Shown here piece by piece: positions 50,963 through 63,729 of a stretch of 64,000 nucleotides of DNA. Below the pieces are notes generated by a model. The model did no database searches, was not told the DNA's origin, and was given only the letters and a program-made list of their open reading frames with translations. The position numbers and the translations under genes were made by a program. The stretch is from the NCBI GenBank assembly GCA_902801845.1, contig CADCJW010000007.1, positions 53,676 through 117,675 of the forward strand, written 5' to 3'. Every line of letters starts with the position of its first letter. Within the stretch, counting starts at the first letter, position 1. Source of the stretch: an uncultured Eubacteriales bacterium. Its GTDB lineage: Bacteria > Bacillota > Clostridia > Christensenellales > CAG-138.

Positions 50963-52068
50963 GCGTCCTCGGCATCCTCCTTTGCGGCGGCAGCAGCCAG
51001 CGCATGGGCTTCAACAAGCTCACCGCGCCCCTGGGCGGGTCCACCGCCCTGGCGCGGAGCGCCGCTCTGCTCTTTCACAGCGGCTGCGACAGGCTGGTGA
51101 TCGCGGTCACGGCGGACACCCGCCCCGCGGCGGAAGCGCTGAAAGCGCCCGTGCCCGTGACTCTCTGCGACGGGGGCAGCACCCGGGGCCAGTCGGTGCT
51201 CAACGCCCTGCGCGCGGCCCAGGGCCAGCCGGGGGATATCGCCGTGATCCACGACGCCGCCCGGTGCTTCCAGACTGCCGAAGCCGTTCGCGCCGCTATC
51301 GCCGGCGCCCGGGAAACCGGCAGCGGCGTGGCGTCCCTGCCCATGACGGACTCCGTCTTCGACACGAGCACCCAAACCCCCCTGGACCGGTCCAAGCTGG
51401 TCCGGACCCAGACCCCCCAGGCCTTCCGGTTCGAGGATATCCTCTCCGCCTACGAGCGTGCCGGGGACCAAGCCGCCACGGACGACGCGGCCCTCTACGC
51501 CCGGTTCATCGGTCCTGTGACCTTCACCCCCGGCAGCACCACGGGCTACAAGCTGACCACCCGGGAGGATTGGGCCTTTGCCCAGGCCAGCCTCCACAGT
51601 CCCCGGACGGGCATGGGTTTTGACACCCATGTGCTGGGCGAGGGCCGCAAGCTGATCCTGGGCGGGGTGGAGATCCCCTTTGAAAAGGGGCTCGTCGCCC
51701 ACTCCGACGGGGACGTGCTCCTTCACGCCCTCATGGACGCGCTGCTGGGTGCGGCCAGCCTCGGCGATATCGGGCACCTGTTCCCGGACAAGGACCCTCA
51801 GTACGAGAACATCTCGAGCCGCGTCCTCCTCAGGGAGGTGGCCTGCCGCCTTCGGGAGCAGCGCCTCACCGTGGCCCACGTGGACGTGACGGTGATCGCT
51901 GAGCGGCCCAAGCTGGCGCCCTACTTCCCCCAGGCCATCCGCAACATCGCCGAGGACCTGGGCATCGGCGAGGACCAGGTGTCCCTGAAGGCCACGACGA
52001 CGGAGGGCATGAACGACGAGGGCCGTGGCCTGTGCATCAGCGCCCAGGCCGTGGCGAATTTGGTTTAA
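50959..52068 (+). CDS. ispDF: Bifunctional IspD/IspF enzyme
   Basis: 369 residues joining two MEP-pathway steps. IspD (about 1-215) has LLCGGSSQRMGFNK (CTP-binding) and DAARCF; it makes CDP-methylerythritol. IspF (about 216-369) starts RTGMGFDTHVL (zinc Asp and His) and includes HSDGDVLLHALMDALLGAA and FPDKDPQYENISS; it forms the cyclic diphosphate. The intermediate enzyme IspE is encoded 33 kb away at 16718. The ATG overlaps rqcP. Confidence 0.95.
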   Translation: MSVLGILLCGGSSQRMGFNKLTAPLGGSTALARSAALLFHSGCDRLVIAVTADTRPAAEALKAPVPVTLCDGGSTRGQSVLNALRAAQGQPGDIAVIHDAARCFQTAEAVRAAIAGARETGSGVASLPMTDSVFDTSTQTPLDRSKLVRTQTPQAFRFEDILSAYERAGDQAATDDAALYARFIGPVTFTPGSTTGYKLTTREDWAFAQASLHSPRTGMGFDTHVLGEGRKLILGGVEIPFEKGLVAHSDGDVLLHALMDALLGAASLGDIGHLFPDKDPQYENISSRVLLREVACRLREQRLTVAHVDVTVIAERPKLAPYFPQAIRNIAEDLGIGEDQVSLKATTTEGMNDEGRGLCISAQAVANLV

Positions 52069-52081
52069 GAGGAAGGAATGG

Positions 52082-52242
52082 AAGCTTCCGAACCTTTTCT
52101 TGAAAGAAAAGGTTCGACCAAAAGAACTTTACTTGGGATAAGCTGTTTATCTGGATATCCCATTATCCCAATCAAGTTTCTCTTTTTGGGCGACTTTTTC
52201 TCTTTGTATAAAGAGAAAAAGTCGCAAAGAAAAAAAGTAAAG
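52082..52242 (+). repeat. Three-hairpin intergenic repeat, copy 6
   Basis: H3 (52089-52116, CGAACC/GGTTCG at its base), linker CCAAAAGAACTTT (52118-52130), H2 (GGGATAA 52135, TTATCCC 52163) and H1 (52190-52225, GCGAC/GTCGC at its base). H1 ends 24 nt before the uvrA ATG. Confidence 0.85.
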
Positions 52243-52249
52243 GATCATC

Positions 52250-55081
<2,832 letters not shown>

Positions 55082-55082
55082 A

Positions 55083-55240
55083 GCCTCCTCACCTTTTCTT
55101 GAAAGAAAAGGTGAGACCAAAAGAACTTCAATTAGGGGAAAATGCTTCGCTGCTCATTCCCTCAACCCAATTAAGCTTTTCTTTTTCCGCCGCTTTTTCT
55201 TTTCTTCTGAAAAGAAAAAGCGGCAAAGAAAAAAGGAGTC
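55083..55240 (+). repeat. Three-hairpin intergenic repeat, copy 7
   Basis: H3 (55088-55115, a perfect 28-bp palindrome with CTCACC/GGTGAG ends), linker CCAAAAGAACTT (55117-55128), H2 (GGGGAAAATG facing CATTCCC) and H1 (55189-55224, GCCGC/GCGGC). H1 ends 22 nt before the next start codon. Confidence 0.85.
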
Positions 55241-55246
55241 TCACCC

Positions 55247-55996
55247 TTGAAATTATTTCGCATCCTTTGCCTCGTGGTGGGCGGCTTCCTGGTGCTGGAC
55301 ACCATCGTCGTCTGCTTCCTGAGCAACTACAACCTGGGCGTGATCCTGCCCGCCGTGCTGGGCGCGCCGCTGCTCCTCCTGGGCCTCTTCTGGCCCTGGA
55401 TGGACGCCGGATTCCTGCTGTTCTTGCGCCGATTTATCCTGGTCTGCTACGGCCTCGGCTGCCTGTTTTTATTGTTCCTGGGCTCCCTCATGCTCCGGGC
55501 CATCGACCGGGGCGACCACGGGGACTACGACGCCCTGATCGTCCTGGGCGCGGCGGTCCACGGGGATAGGGTCACCTGGGTGCTGAGCAACCGCCTGGAC
55601 ACGGCCTACGATTACGCCGTCGAACACCCCAAGACGGTGCTGGTGGTCTCCGGCGGCCAGGGCGACGGCGAGTCCGTCACCGAGGCCTCCGCCATGGCCG
55701 GCTACCTCACCCGCCGGGGCCTGGACGCCGGCCGCATCCTTCTGGAGGATCGGGCCGAAAGCACGGCGGAGAACTTCGCCTTCAGCAAAGCGATCATCGA
55801 CGAGACCTTGGGCTCAGACGCCTCCATCGGCTTCGTCACCACCCGCTTCCACGTCTTCCGCGCCGGCGCCGTGGCTCGCAAGGGCGGCATCGCCGCAAGG
55901 GGTCTCGGCGCGCCGGACGTGTGGTACATCGCCGTCAACAACTTCCTCCGGGAGTGCGTAGGCATCTGCTGGTACACCCTGAAGGGCTGGATATGA
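55247..55996 (+). CDS. Membrane YdcF/DUF218-family protein
   Basis: 249 residues. Three N-terminal membrane helices (about 4-83) are followed by a DUF218 domain: DALIVLGAAVHGD near 96, LVVSGGQGDGE near 130, EDRAESTAENFAFSK near 165 and FVTTRFHVFRA near 188. This is the SanA/ElyC/YdcF layout, tied to envelope precursor supply in other bacteria. The start is TTG at 55247 behind AAAGGAG. The 3' end carries FLRECVGICWYTLKGW. Confidence 0.82.
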   Translation: MKLFRILCLVVGGFLVLDTIVVCFLSNYNLGVILPAVLGAPLLLLGLFWPWMDAGFLLFLRRFILVCYGLGCLFLLFLGSLMLRAIDRGDHGDYDALIVLGAAVHGDRVTWVLSNRLDTAYDYAVEHPKTVLVVSGGQGDGESVTEASAMAGYLTRRGLDAGRILLEDRAESTAENFAFSKAIIDETLGSDASIGFVTTRFHVFRAGAVARKGGIAARGLGAPDVWYIAVNNFLRECVGICWYTLKGWI

Positions 55997-56050
55997 CCTG
56001 ATCCGCAGACGCGGTAAAAAATTCATCGAATATAATAAATATATTTTTTT

Positions 56051-56078
56051 GCGGCCCCTTCCCGGCGGCCGCTTTTTT
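56051..56078 (+). terminator. Terminator after the DUF218 membrane protein gene
   Basis: GCGGCC (56051-56056) pairs with GGCCGC (56067-56072), followed by six Ts. Confidence 0.85.
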
Positions 56079-56189
56079 ACCAATATATGGGGGTTGTTTG
56101 CCCTAAAAACCCCAAATCGTGGGGATTTCGCTCGTTGGCATGAATAGGATATAAAAACCATACATAATAAATTCATCAATTACTTAAAA

Positions 56190-56640
56190 AATTCGCTGGA
56201 TTTTCTTGAACTGTTGTGTTATGGTATGTAGGACTAAAAGGCTGTAGTAGTCTGCCTTAGTGTGTGGTTGCGAGGAGCGATCGGTGCAAAGCGTGCCGCA
56301 AAAGCAAGGGCTTGTCCGTCCATATCTTCGATGGTTGGTATGTTGAAGATATAGGATGAAGTAGCGAACACTGCACAAAACATAGCGTGTTTTTGACGAG
56401 TTTTTCGATGGCTGTGTTGGTAAAATGTGTTTGCTGATAGTGGCGACAAGGGGAAAGGGCAAAAAGCGGTTCCTCTTCTCCGCCAAAAAGCAAGGGCAGC
56501 ATGTTCGCCCACATCTTCGGCGGTCGATCCGCTGAGGGCGTCGAACAGGCTGGCGACTCCCCGGGTGGGGTAACTCGCGAAACAGCTTCGGCTGTGAAGA
56601 TAAACGTTTTATTGTGTGTACTATGTTGACTAACGTAGAA
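56190..56640 (+). promoter_or_regulatory. Long, probably structured leader of the giant surface protein gene
   Basis: About 450 bp without a gene. It contains two related blocks (56284-56340 and 56460-56530) that share CCGC-AAAA-GCAAGGGC and CC-ATCTTCG-GGT. In the first, ATATCTTC (56322) pairs with GAAGATAT (56345). In the second, ATCTTC (56513) can pair with GAAGAT (56597) around hairpins GCGA..CCCC/GGGG..TCGC (56553-56578) and ACAGC-TTCG-GCTGT (56582-56595). It matches no riboswitch class I recognise. A clear promoter was not found. Confidence 0.4.
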
Positions 56641-56654
56641 AGGGAAGAAAAGAA

Positions 56655-59600
56655 ATGAAAAGAACGATCTCTCTGTTGCTCAGCATCTTGATGGTTCTGA
56701 CCCTGTGCCCCGTCACCGCTTTTGCGGCCGACGGCACGGAAGAACCTGCTGCGACGGAAACCCCCGCGCTGGTGGAAACCCAGCCGGAGGAGAGCGCAAC
56801 GGAAGTGGGAGCCCCTGCCGCGGAAGAGCCCGCTGCTGAGGAGCCTGCTGCCGAAGAGCCCGCTCCCGCCGAGGAGGCTGCTCAGGAGCCCGCTCCCGCC
56901 GAGGAGCCTGCTCAGGAGCCCGCTCCCGCCGAGGAAGCCGCTCCCGCTGAGGAGCCCAAGGCCGAGGAACCCGCTGAGGAGCCCAAGGCTGAGGAGTCTG
57001 CCGAGGAGCCCGCTCCCGCTGAGGAGCCTGCTCAGGAGCCCGCTCCCGCTGAGGAGCCTGCTGCCGAGGAGCCCGCTCCCGCCGAGGAGCCTGCTCAGGA
57101 GCCCGCTCCCGCCGAGGAGCCTGCTCAGGAGCCCGCTCCTGCCGAGGAGCCCGCTCCCGCCGAGGAGCCTGCTCAGGAGCCCGCTCCCGCTGAGGAGCCT
57201 GCTCAGGAGCCCGCTCCCGCCGAGGAGCCTGCTCAGGAGCCCGCTCCCGCTGAGGAGCCCGCTGCACCCGCCGTCGATCCCAACGCGCTGGTGAAGGTCG
57301 TCTTCCGTGTCAATTCGTCCGGAGCCGATGCGTTTGTCACGTTGTATGCAGATGTCGGCGGTCAGCGCGTCATGCAGACCCAGAAAGCGCTGAACCAGTA
57401 TGAGCTGGTTCCCGGTACATATTTTTACATTGTGACCTGCGGTGACTTCGAGCCCATCGAAGATACGCTGAAAGTCACGGAAAAAGATCTGGCGGAAGGC
57501 AAGACCGTGTATGTGAACCTGGAGTTCATTGAGGAAGGGTCTACTGAGGAGCCGGCCGCCAAGGAGCCCGTGACCGAGGAGACCGAAGTCGCGGAGACCA
57601 AGACCGAGGAGACCGAGGTTGAGGAGACCAAGATCGAGGAGACCGAAGTCGCGGAGACCAAGACCGAGGAGACCGAAGTCGCGGAGACCAAGACCGAGGA
57701 GCCCGTGGCCGAGGAGCCCGTGACCGAGGAGCCCGCTGAGGTGCCCGCCGTCGAGGAGCCCGTGGTCGAGGAGCCCGCTGAGGTGCCCGTGGTCGAGGAG
57801 CCCGTGGTTGAGGAGCCCGCCGTCGAGGAGCCCGCCGTCGAGGAGCCCGTGGTCGAGGAGCCCGCTGAGGTGCCCGTGGTCGAGGAGCCCACCGAGGAGC
57901 CTGTTGCTGCGAAGGCGCCCGCCAAGTTCAGCAAGGCAGCTTTTAAGGCCCCCGAAACTGAGCTCACCGCGAAGGATGAACCTGTTGAGCCCATCGAGAT
58001 CGTGATCCCCATGCTCGGCGCGGAGCTCAGCACCGATGAGCTGACTGAGGCCGAGGGGGCCTCCGATGAGGAAGAGCCCACCCGTGCCGAGGACGATACT
58101 TGGACGGTCAACTTTTACGATAGAGATAGTGTTCTCAAGTATACCCGCAATGTGGTGAAGGGCGAAGCAATCGGTGACCAGATGCCTGCTCCGATCGATC
58201 GCGAAGATTATATTGCCTCCTGGGCTCTTGCGGTCCAGGGTGAACAGGGATATACGCCTGGAGAGACCATCAACGCTACATATATTCCCACAGAAGATAC
58301 GAATATCATCGCGGCCTATAAACAGATCCAGTATACTGTCACATTCGTTGATGAGAACGGTGCCACCGTACAAACCATCGTTGTGACTGCCGGGTCGAAC
58401 TATTGTGTGAACAACATGCCTGCGGTTCCGGAGAAATCCGGCTACACCGGCATCTGGGTTTACGGTGATGACAATACTGCCTTCACCAACCAGGTCAAGG
58501 TCACCGCTGATACTACTGTTCGTCCTTTGTATGATCAGAGCATCTTCACTGTCAAGTTCATGGTCGACGGGGGAGTACATGCGAGCAGAGACTATAATAA
58601 GGGCGATTCCCTGCAGTTGCCTTCTAAGCCCGTTGTCGAGGGCAAGCAGTTCCAGGGCTGGTTCATTGGTGAGACCCAGTATATCGGCGGCGAGACCGTG
58701 AACTCGGATCTTACCCTTACCGCGAAATTCACTGACAAGTTCTATGTCAACTTCATCATCGAGCTTGACGATGGCCAGGAGGAGCGCCTCTCCCAGTATT
58801 TCAAGGGCGATGGTGAAGCAATCGGTCAGTTGCCTCAGGATCCCTTCGTGGCCGGCAAGGTCTTTGAGAAGTGGGTCATTCAGGGCACCGATACGGAAGT
58901 CACCGCTAATACGACCGTGACCGACAATATGACCGTTGTCGCCGTATTCCGTACGATCGATATCTACACGCTAACGGTAGAGTATTATTATCAGTACGGT
59001 GAAGGGCAGACCAACACTTTCCACACTGAGATTATTTCTATCGACAGTGAAGACCTGCCATACACTGTCACAGCGCCTGCTTCCACCCAGACGGAAGAGC
59101 AGTATGTGCCCGGCCACCCGGTGTATTATCCCAAGCAGACGACCCTCACTGTCGATGTGGATGATTTCACCAACTATGCATGCACAAAGACAATCGAATA
59201 TGTCAAATTCACGGCTGAGTATTCTTTTGTCTACCAGCTCAAGGATCTCACCGGTGACAGTTACACCACTATTGAGACTGTTCCGGTCCAGGGTGTAAAG
59301 GGCAGCGTTGTCACGGCGACTGTCAAGGAATACACCTACGCTGTTTTCGACCATGCGGCCAGCGAAGCGTCGATGACCGCCGAGATCACCGAGGCTTCCG
59401 GCCAGCAGCTGATCGTTCGCTACAACCGCAAGAGCTTCCAGCTCTCCTATGATACCCTTGGCGGCAGCTACGTGGGCGGAACGACCGCGGTGTATGGCAG
59501 CACCGTCAATCTCTCCAACACCACGCCCACCCGGGACGGCTATACCTTCGCTGGCTGGTATGACGACAAAGATGCGGACGGCAACGCCGCCGGCAACCGG

Positions 59601-62600
59601 GTCACGGGCAGTGTTGAACTGACCGAGGACACCACCCTCTACGCCAAGTGGACCGGCAGGACGGTGAACTACACCATCGTCTATATGCTGGAGGAATATG
59701 ACAACAGCAACAATACCACCTCTTTCGTATATGATAACAGCCGCAGTGCCTCCGGCACGGTGGGCACGACGGTGTACGCCTCTTCCGCCCCGAATCTGAC
59801 CGGCAACAACTACCGGGGCTATGAGAGGGATACCGAATTTGACCAGACCTCCAGCGTGACCATTGCCGCGGACGGCAGCTCCGTCCTGGTGGTGCACTAC
59901 AAGTTGATCCGCTATACGCTGGTGTTCGACATCAACCGTAACAGTGGCCGAATCAGAATGAACGGCCAGACCTATACCGGCAGCAATTATCGGATTGAAA
60001 ACGTAGTTCTGGGCCAGGATGTCTCCTCCATGTGGCCTGCCGATACCGTAAATGAGATTTATGATACAACGAATGGCAATAACAAGAGATATTTCCAGTC
60101 CTGGAGTGGTGCGCCTGACTCAAGTTATGCAACCAAGCGTTATGAGTTGGTATGGAATAATGTAGCAAACGCCAATAACAACCATGTAATGACGTTTACT
60201 GCGAACTGGGTGCAATCGAATTACACCAGAAATGCGCAGTATTGGCTCCAGCAGCCGGACGGCACATATAAAGAGGATCTCACCCTGCGACAGACCGGCT
60301 TGAATGTTTCAGATTTGGGCCAGAAGGACATTGCCGGATACTCCAAGCACAACGGCACCCCGAGCGGATACACCGGTTCCGGGTGGTCAGGTTTCGAATA
60401 TACATGGCGTTTCTATTATGACCGTGCGCAGTACAAGATCGACTACTACTTCGGCAGCACGAACCTGAGAACCATCAGCAACGTCTATTTCGAGGCGAAC
60501 ATCAACACCAATACCTATAACTATACGCCTCAGAAGCCGGCCAACACGGCCACCATCGACTACAGTGACTACACCTGGGGCGGCTGGTATGCGGATTCCG
60601 CTCTGCAGAATCCCTATACCTTTGACAAGATGCCCGGCCACAACCTGCCTCTCTACGCCAAGTGGGTTGCTCCCAACTTCACCGTCACCTTCAACCTGGA
60701 CGGTGGCGCCCCCGCAGTTGAAGATCAAACCGTTGCCAAGTATGAGAAGGCCGTGAAGCCGGCGACAGATCCTGCCAAGGTGGGTTACACCTTCGATGGT
60801 TGGTATACGGCAGATGGTGATCCCTTTGACTGGAACACCCAGATCAAGGCCAATACCACCATCTATGCCCACTGGACCCAGAAGGCGCTCCAGTATACGG
60901 TCCATTATTATAAGGAAGGCACGACCGAGTCCCTCTCTCCCGACAAAGTGGTGAGCAGCCCCGGTTACACCGTTGATCAGGAGATCACCGAGAAGGCTGT
61001 GACCATCGCGCACTATCGTCCGGACGTCGGTGAGAAGAGCGTTTCTCTCCAGCTGGATGAAACGCAGAATGTGATTACCTTCTACTACAGCGTAAAGACC
61101 GGTAAGACGCATTATTCGGTGTATTATGTTCTGGAGGATGATCATGACGTTGCCGTCGCAGACGCAAAGGTAGACGTCGAGATCAGCGATGACACGCTTT
61201 CCGTCATTGAGAAGGCCGCGGCCGTGGACTATTCTAAGTTTGTCGGCACGGAATATGAAGGACTCGAGTTCTTCCCTGACAAGGTGGAGAAAGAGCTCGT
61301 TCTTGGCGCTGACGAAACGCAGAACATACTGTACTTCTACTATTCTCAGTTCAAGAGCGTCAAAGTCACCGTGAACTATGTGGATATGAACGGCAATGTT
61401 ATTCCGGGTTATGCCGCTCATACGGAGTTCTTGAAGGTTGGCAAGACGTTTTCCCTGGCTCTCCCGCCCATCTCCGGCTGGGAGCTTGATAAGGCGGTGG
61501 AGGGAACGGCCTACACCGGAACGGAGGCAGAAGAAGAATACAAGATCACGGATGCGATTGCGGATAGTGGAGTGCTCACCTTCACTCTGTTCTATAAGAA
61601 GGTAGCCACGGTCACCGTCAAGAGCGCCAGCAGGGTTTACATTAAGGATACTCCGTTGGTATTGGCCGAAGGCCAGGTCCAGATCGATGGCCTTCTGGAT
61701 GGTCATGAGCTGACGGCGCAGTACGAGTATACCAACGCCGATTACAATGAGGGCGGCGTTCAGGGCCGTTTGAATAAGGGCTTTGCCACGGTCAGACCTT
61801 ACGGCGCGACCATTTCTGGCGTCGATAATGCCAACTACTACACGGTGCGCTATATCAGCGGCACGCTGGAAGTCACCCCGATTGGCGTTACGGTTCGAAT
61901 TGAGCCTGACCGTTGGAGCAACGTCAATTACGATGGAACGTATTACAAGGCGGGCTTTACAAATAGCTCAAAAGCTCCTTATGCAAACAATGATAACGCC
62001 TATATCATGATCAGTGACGACGGATATCTTGCCGCATATGGCGAGGCTATCTGGGAAGAGTTGATCACTGATCCTCTGGTTCATAGCGGAGCCGGAGCCG
62101 GCACTGGCTATTATGTCAACAATGAAAAGAATGTCTTGAATCCTGATAATGATTACAGGCAGGAATACACGCTTGGCTTTAGCGTGAGCGATTTGCCGGT
62201 GAACGAAAACTACAGTGTCAACCTGTATGTTCGTTCCGGCTGGCTGCAGATTCTGCCTGCGCAGGCAACTATCACCACTGGCAGCGCGGAAAAGGCCTAC
62301 GATGGCACGCCGCTGACGAACACTGTGGGCAGCATCACCGGCCTGGTTGCAGAGGATGAGGGCAAAATCATCGTCACCCCGGATGGCAGCCAGACGGAGG
62401 TGGGTTCCTCCCCCAATACCTACACGGCAAACTGGTCCGAGGATTGCCCTGCAAGTAACTACATTATCACCGAGAACCTCGGCACCCTGACGGTCACCGA
62501 AGGCTCGCTGACGGTCACGGTCAACGACATCGGGAAGGTCTACAACGGCGCCGAGCAGGAAGGCCGTCCCTTTGTGGCTTCCGTTACCGGCACCGGCGAA

Positions 62601-63542
62601 CCGATCACCACCGATGACTACACCATCGAGGGCCTGGGCAAGGGCGATGTTCTGACGATCGCCTATACCCCCGCCAAGGGCACCAATGTTGGTACGTACA
62701 ATAATGGTTCCTTTGCCGATTCCTACACGATCACAAAGAACGGTGAGAACGTTTCTTCCTATTATAATGAGCCCTCCTTCACCCCCGGCAAGCCGAACGC
62801 GATCGCGGCAAAGAACGTGGCGAAGGCGTATTATCTCCGCGACGATCTGGTGTATTATCTCAATCACAGCCACGACCTGTATCTCTATAACGGCAAGGAA
62901 GCCGCAAAGGTCTCCTCCGGCGTGACCGAGATCTGCGCCGTGTACCCGGACGGGCAGGTCTATTTCCTGAAGGACACCGACAACAAGCTGATCCTCTCCG
63001 ACTTCATCGAGGACGATCTGGCGCTGGCGGACGCCGCCATCGGGAAGCCGGAGCCGCCCGTGGCGCCCGTGTATAAGGACTTCCCGAACCTGACCGCCTA
63101 TAACAAGGCGTTTGACGAATACGAAAAGCAGTATGCGCAGTACGAGGCGCAAAAGCAGGTCTATCAGGAAAAGCTTGCCCGCGACCAGCTTCGGCGGGGC
63201 CTCGGCGAGACCAAATGGGTGCATACCCTGCAGACCCTGTGCTATTACGACGGCGAGGTGCTGACCGTGATCAGCGAGCGGGTGGATCTGGACGCGCCCC
63301 GCGCGTTCTCCGAAAAAGAGCCCGCCGTCGCCTTCCTGGAGAGCGGCTACCGCTCCCCGGCGGTGCTGGACTTCATCGCCCTCTGCCGCAAGATCAGCAC
63401 AGCCCAGCACGACGAAAGCTCCCGCTACTGGAAAGACCAGTACAAAGCCGACCTGCTCGAACACCAGCGCAAAGAACAGGAATACCTGAAGATCGGCGTC
63501 GAACTCAACGAAAGATGGAAGGCGCTGAAAAGCGCACAATAA
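56655..63542 (+). CDS. Giant secreted repeat protein without a wall anchor
   Basis: 2295 residues. Signal peptide (1-25); Glu/Pro/Ala repeats (AEEPAQEPAP, about 30-207); a short beta domain (208-295); Glu/Thr and Val-Glu-Glu-Pro repeats (298-420); then many InlB/Listeria-Bacteroides-type repeats (DGYTFAGWY, TTLYAKW, about 480-1560), a MucBP-like unit (VTVNYVDMNGNVIPGY, 1572-1650) and MBG-like units (EKAYDGTPL, 1870-2040). Residues from about 2046 look different: a DUF5050-like YYLRDDLVYYLNHSHDLYLY motif, a coiled coil and no LPXTG or membrane helix. It is probably an adhesin. AAAGGGAAG precedes the ATG. Confidence 0.85.
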   Translation: MKRTISLLLSILMVLTLCPVTAFAADGTEEPAATETPALVETQPEESATEVGAPAAEEPAAEEPAAEEPAPAEEAAQEPAPAEEPAQEPAPAEEAAPAEEPKAEEPAEEPKAEESAEEPAPAEEPAQEPAPAEEPAAEEPAPAEEPAQEPAPAEEPAQEPAPAEEPAPAEEPAQEPAPAEEPAQEPAPAEEPAQEPAPAEEPAAPAVDPNALVKVVFRVNSSGADAFVTLYADVGGQRVMQTQKALNQYELVPGTYFYIVTCGDFEPIEDTLKVTEKDLAEGKTVYVNLEFIEEGSTEEPAAKEPVTEETEVAETKTEETEVEETKIEETEVAETKTEETEVAETKTEEPVAEEPVTEEPAEVPAVEEPVVEEPAEVPVVEEPVVEEPAVEEPAVEEPVVEEPAEVPVVEEPTEEPVAAKAPAKFSKAAFKAPETELTAKDEPVEPIEIVIPMLGAELSTDELTEAEGASDEEEPTRAEDDTWTVNFYDRDSVLKYTRNVVKGEAIGDQMPAPIDREDYIASWALAVQGEQGYTPGETINATYIPTEDTNIIAAYKQIQYTVTFVDENGATVQTIVVTAGSNYCVNNMPAVPEKSGYTGIWVYGDDNTAFTNQVKVTADTTVRPLYDQSIFTVKFMVDGGVHASRDYNKGDSLQLPSKPVVEGKQFQGWFIGETQYIGGETVNSDLTLTAKFTDKFYVNFIIELDDGQEERLSQYFKGDGEAIGQLPQDPFVAGKVFEKWVIQGTDTEVTANTTVTDNMTVVAVFRTIDIYTLTVEYYYQYGEGQTNTFHTEIISIDSEDLPYTVTAPASTQTEEQYVPGHPVYYPKQTTLTVDVDDFTNYACTKTIEYVKFTAEYSFVYQLKDLTGDSYTTIETVPVQGVKGSVVTATVKEYTYAVFDHAASEASMTAEITEASGQQLIVRYNRKSFQLSYDTLGGSYVGGTTAVYGSTVNLSNTTPTRDGYTFAGWYDDKDADGNAAGNRVTGSVELTEDTTLYAKWTGRTVNYTIVYMLEEYDNSNNTTSFVYDNSRSASGTVGTTVYASSAPNLTGNNYRGYERDTEFDQTSSVTIAADGSSVLVVHYKLIRYTLVFDINRNSGRIRMNGQTYTGSNYRIENVVLGQDVSSMWPADTVNEIYDTTNGNNKRYFQSWSGAPDSSYATKRYELVWNNVANANNNHVMTFTANWVQSNYTRNAQYWLQQPDGTYKEDLTLRQTGLNVSDLGQKDIAGYSKHNGTPSGYTGSGWSGFEYTWRFYYDRAQYKIDYYFGSTNLRTISNVYFEANINTNTYNYTPQKPANTATIDYSDYTWGGWYADSALQNPYTFDKMPGHNLPLYAKWVAPNFTVTFNLDGGAPAVEDQTVAKYEKAVKPATDPAKVGYTFDGWYTADGDPFDWNTQIKANTTIYAHWTQKALQYTVHYYKEGTTESLSPDKVVSSPGYTVDQEITEKAVTIAHYRPDVGEKSVSLQLDETQNVITFYYSVKTGKTHYSVYYVLEDDHDVAVADAKVDVEISDDTLSVIEKAAAVDYSKFVGTEYEGLEFFPDKVEKELVLGADETQNILYFYYSQFKSVKVTVNYVDMNGNVIPGYAAHTEFLKVGKTFSLALPPISGWELDKAVEGTAYTGTEAEEEYKITDAIADSGVLTFTLFYKKVATVTVKSASRVYIKDTPLVLAEGQVQIDGLLDGHELTAQYEYTNADYNEGGVQGRLNKGFATVRPYGATISGVDNANYYTVRYISGTLEVTPIGVTVRIEPDRWSNVNYDGTYYKAGFTNSSKAPYANNDNAYIMISDDGYLAAYGEAIWEELITDPLVHSGAGAGTGYYVNNEKNVLNPDNDYRQEYTLGFSVSDLPVNENYSVNLYVRSGWLQILPAQATITTGSAEKAYDGTPLTNTVGSITGLVAEDEGKIIVTPDGSQTEVGSSPNTYTANWSEDCPASNYIITENLGTLTVTEGSLTVTVNDIGKVYNGAEQEGRPFVASVTGTGEPITTDDYTIEGLGKGDVLTIAYTPAKGTNVGTYNNGSFADSYTITKNGENVSSYYNEPSFTPGKPNAIAAKNVAKAYYLRDDLVYYLNHSHDLYLYNGKEAAKVSSGVTEICAVYPDGQVYFLKDTDNKLILSDFIEDDLALADAAIGKPEPPVAPVYKDFPNLTAYNKAFDEYEKQYAQYEAQKQVYQEKLARDQLRRGLGETKWVHTLQTLCYYDGEVLTVISERVDLDAPRAFSEKEPAVAFLESGYRSPAVLDFIALCRKISTAQHDESSRYWKDQYKADLLEHQRKEQEYLKIGVELNERWKALKSAQ

Positions 63543-63555
63543 GCGGCATATATTA

Positions 63556-63615
63556 AAACACCAGCCACAAGCGACAGCTCATTCAAAGCCCGCCGCTTCG
63601 GCTGGTGTTTTTTTG
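63556..63615 (+). terminator. Terminator after the giant protein gene
   Basis: AACACCAGCC (63558-63567) pairs with GGCTGGTGTT (63601-63610), followed by seven Ts; the loop is long and internally structured. Confidence 0.75.
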
Positions 63616-63627
63616 CAGAACATGCGG

Positions 63628-63729
63628 ATGATTGCACCTCTCATTCATGATTAATGCAGAATTTGCACTTGCGCCTTGACATCAAGATGCAAATATTGCA
63701 CAATATTTTCGAACTGGAGGTGCAATCAT
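63628..63729 (+). promoter_or_regulatory. Promoter and inverted-repeat operator of the XRE gene
   Basis: TTGACA (63676-63681), 17-bp spacer, CACAAT (63699-63704). A perfect 13-bp inverted repeat (ATGATTGCACCTC at 63628 and its complement at 63717, over the ribosome site and ATG) brackets the promoter, and ATTTGCA/TGCAAAT copies lie inside. The XRE product is the obvious candidate repressor. Confidence 0.6.

Noticed and set aside
56281..56320. c-di-GMP-I riboswitch upstream of the giant surface protein
   Set aside because: GGTGCAAAGC resembles part of the class signature, but the tetraloop receptor and the second conserved stem are not present in order.
56820..57260. Regular repeats at the start of the giant gene as a CRISPR or minisatellite locus
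   Set aside because: They keep reading frame and encode Glu/Pro/Ala repeats behind a signal peptide.
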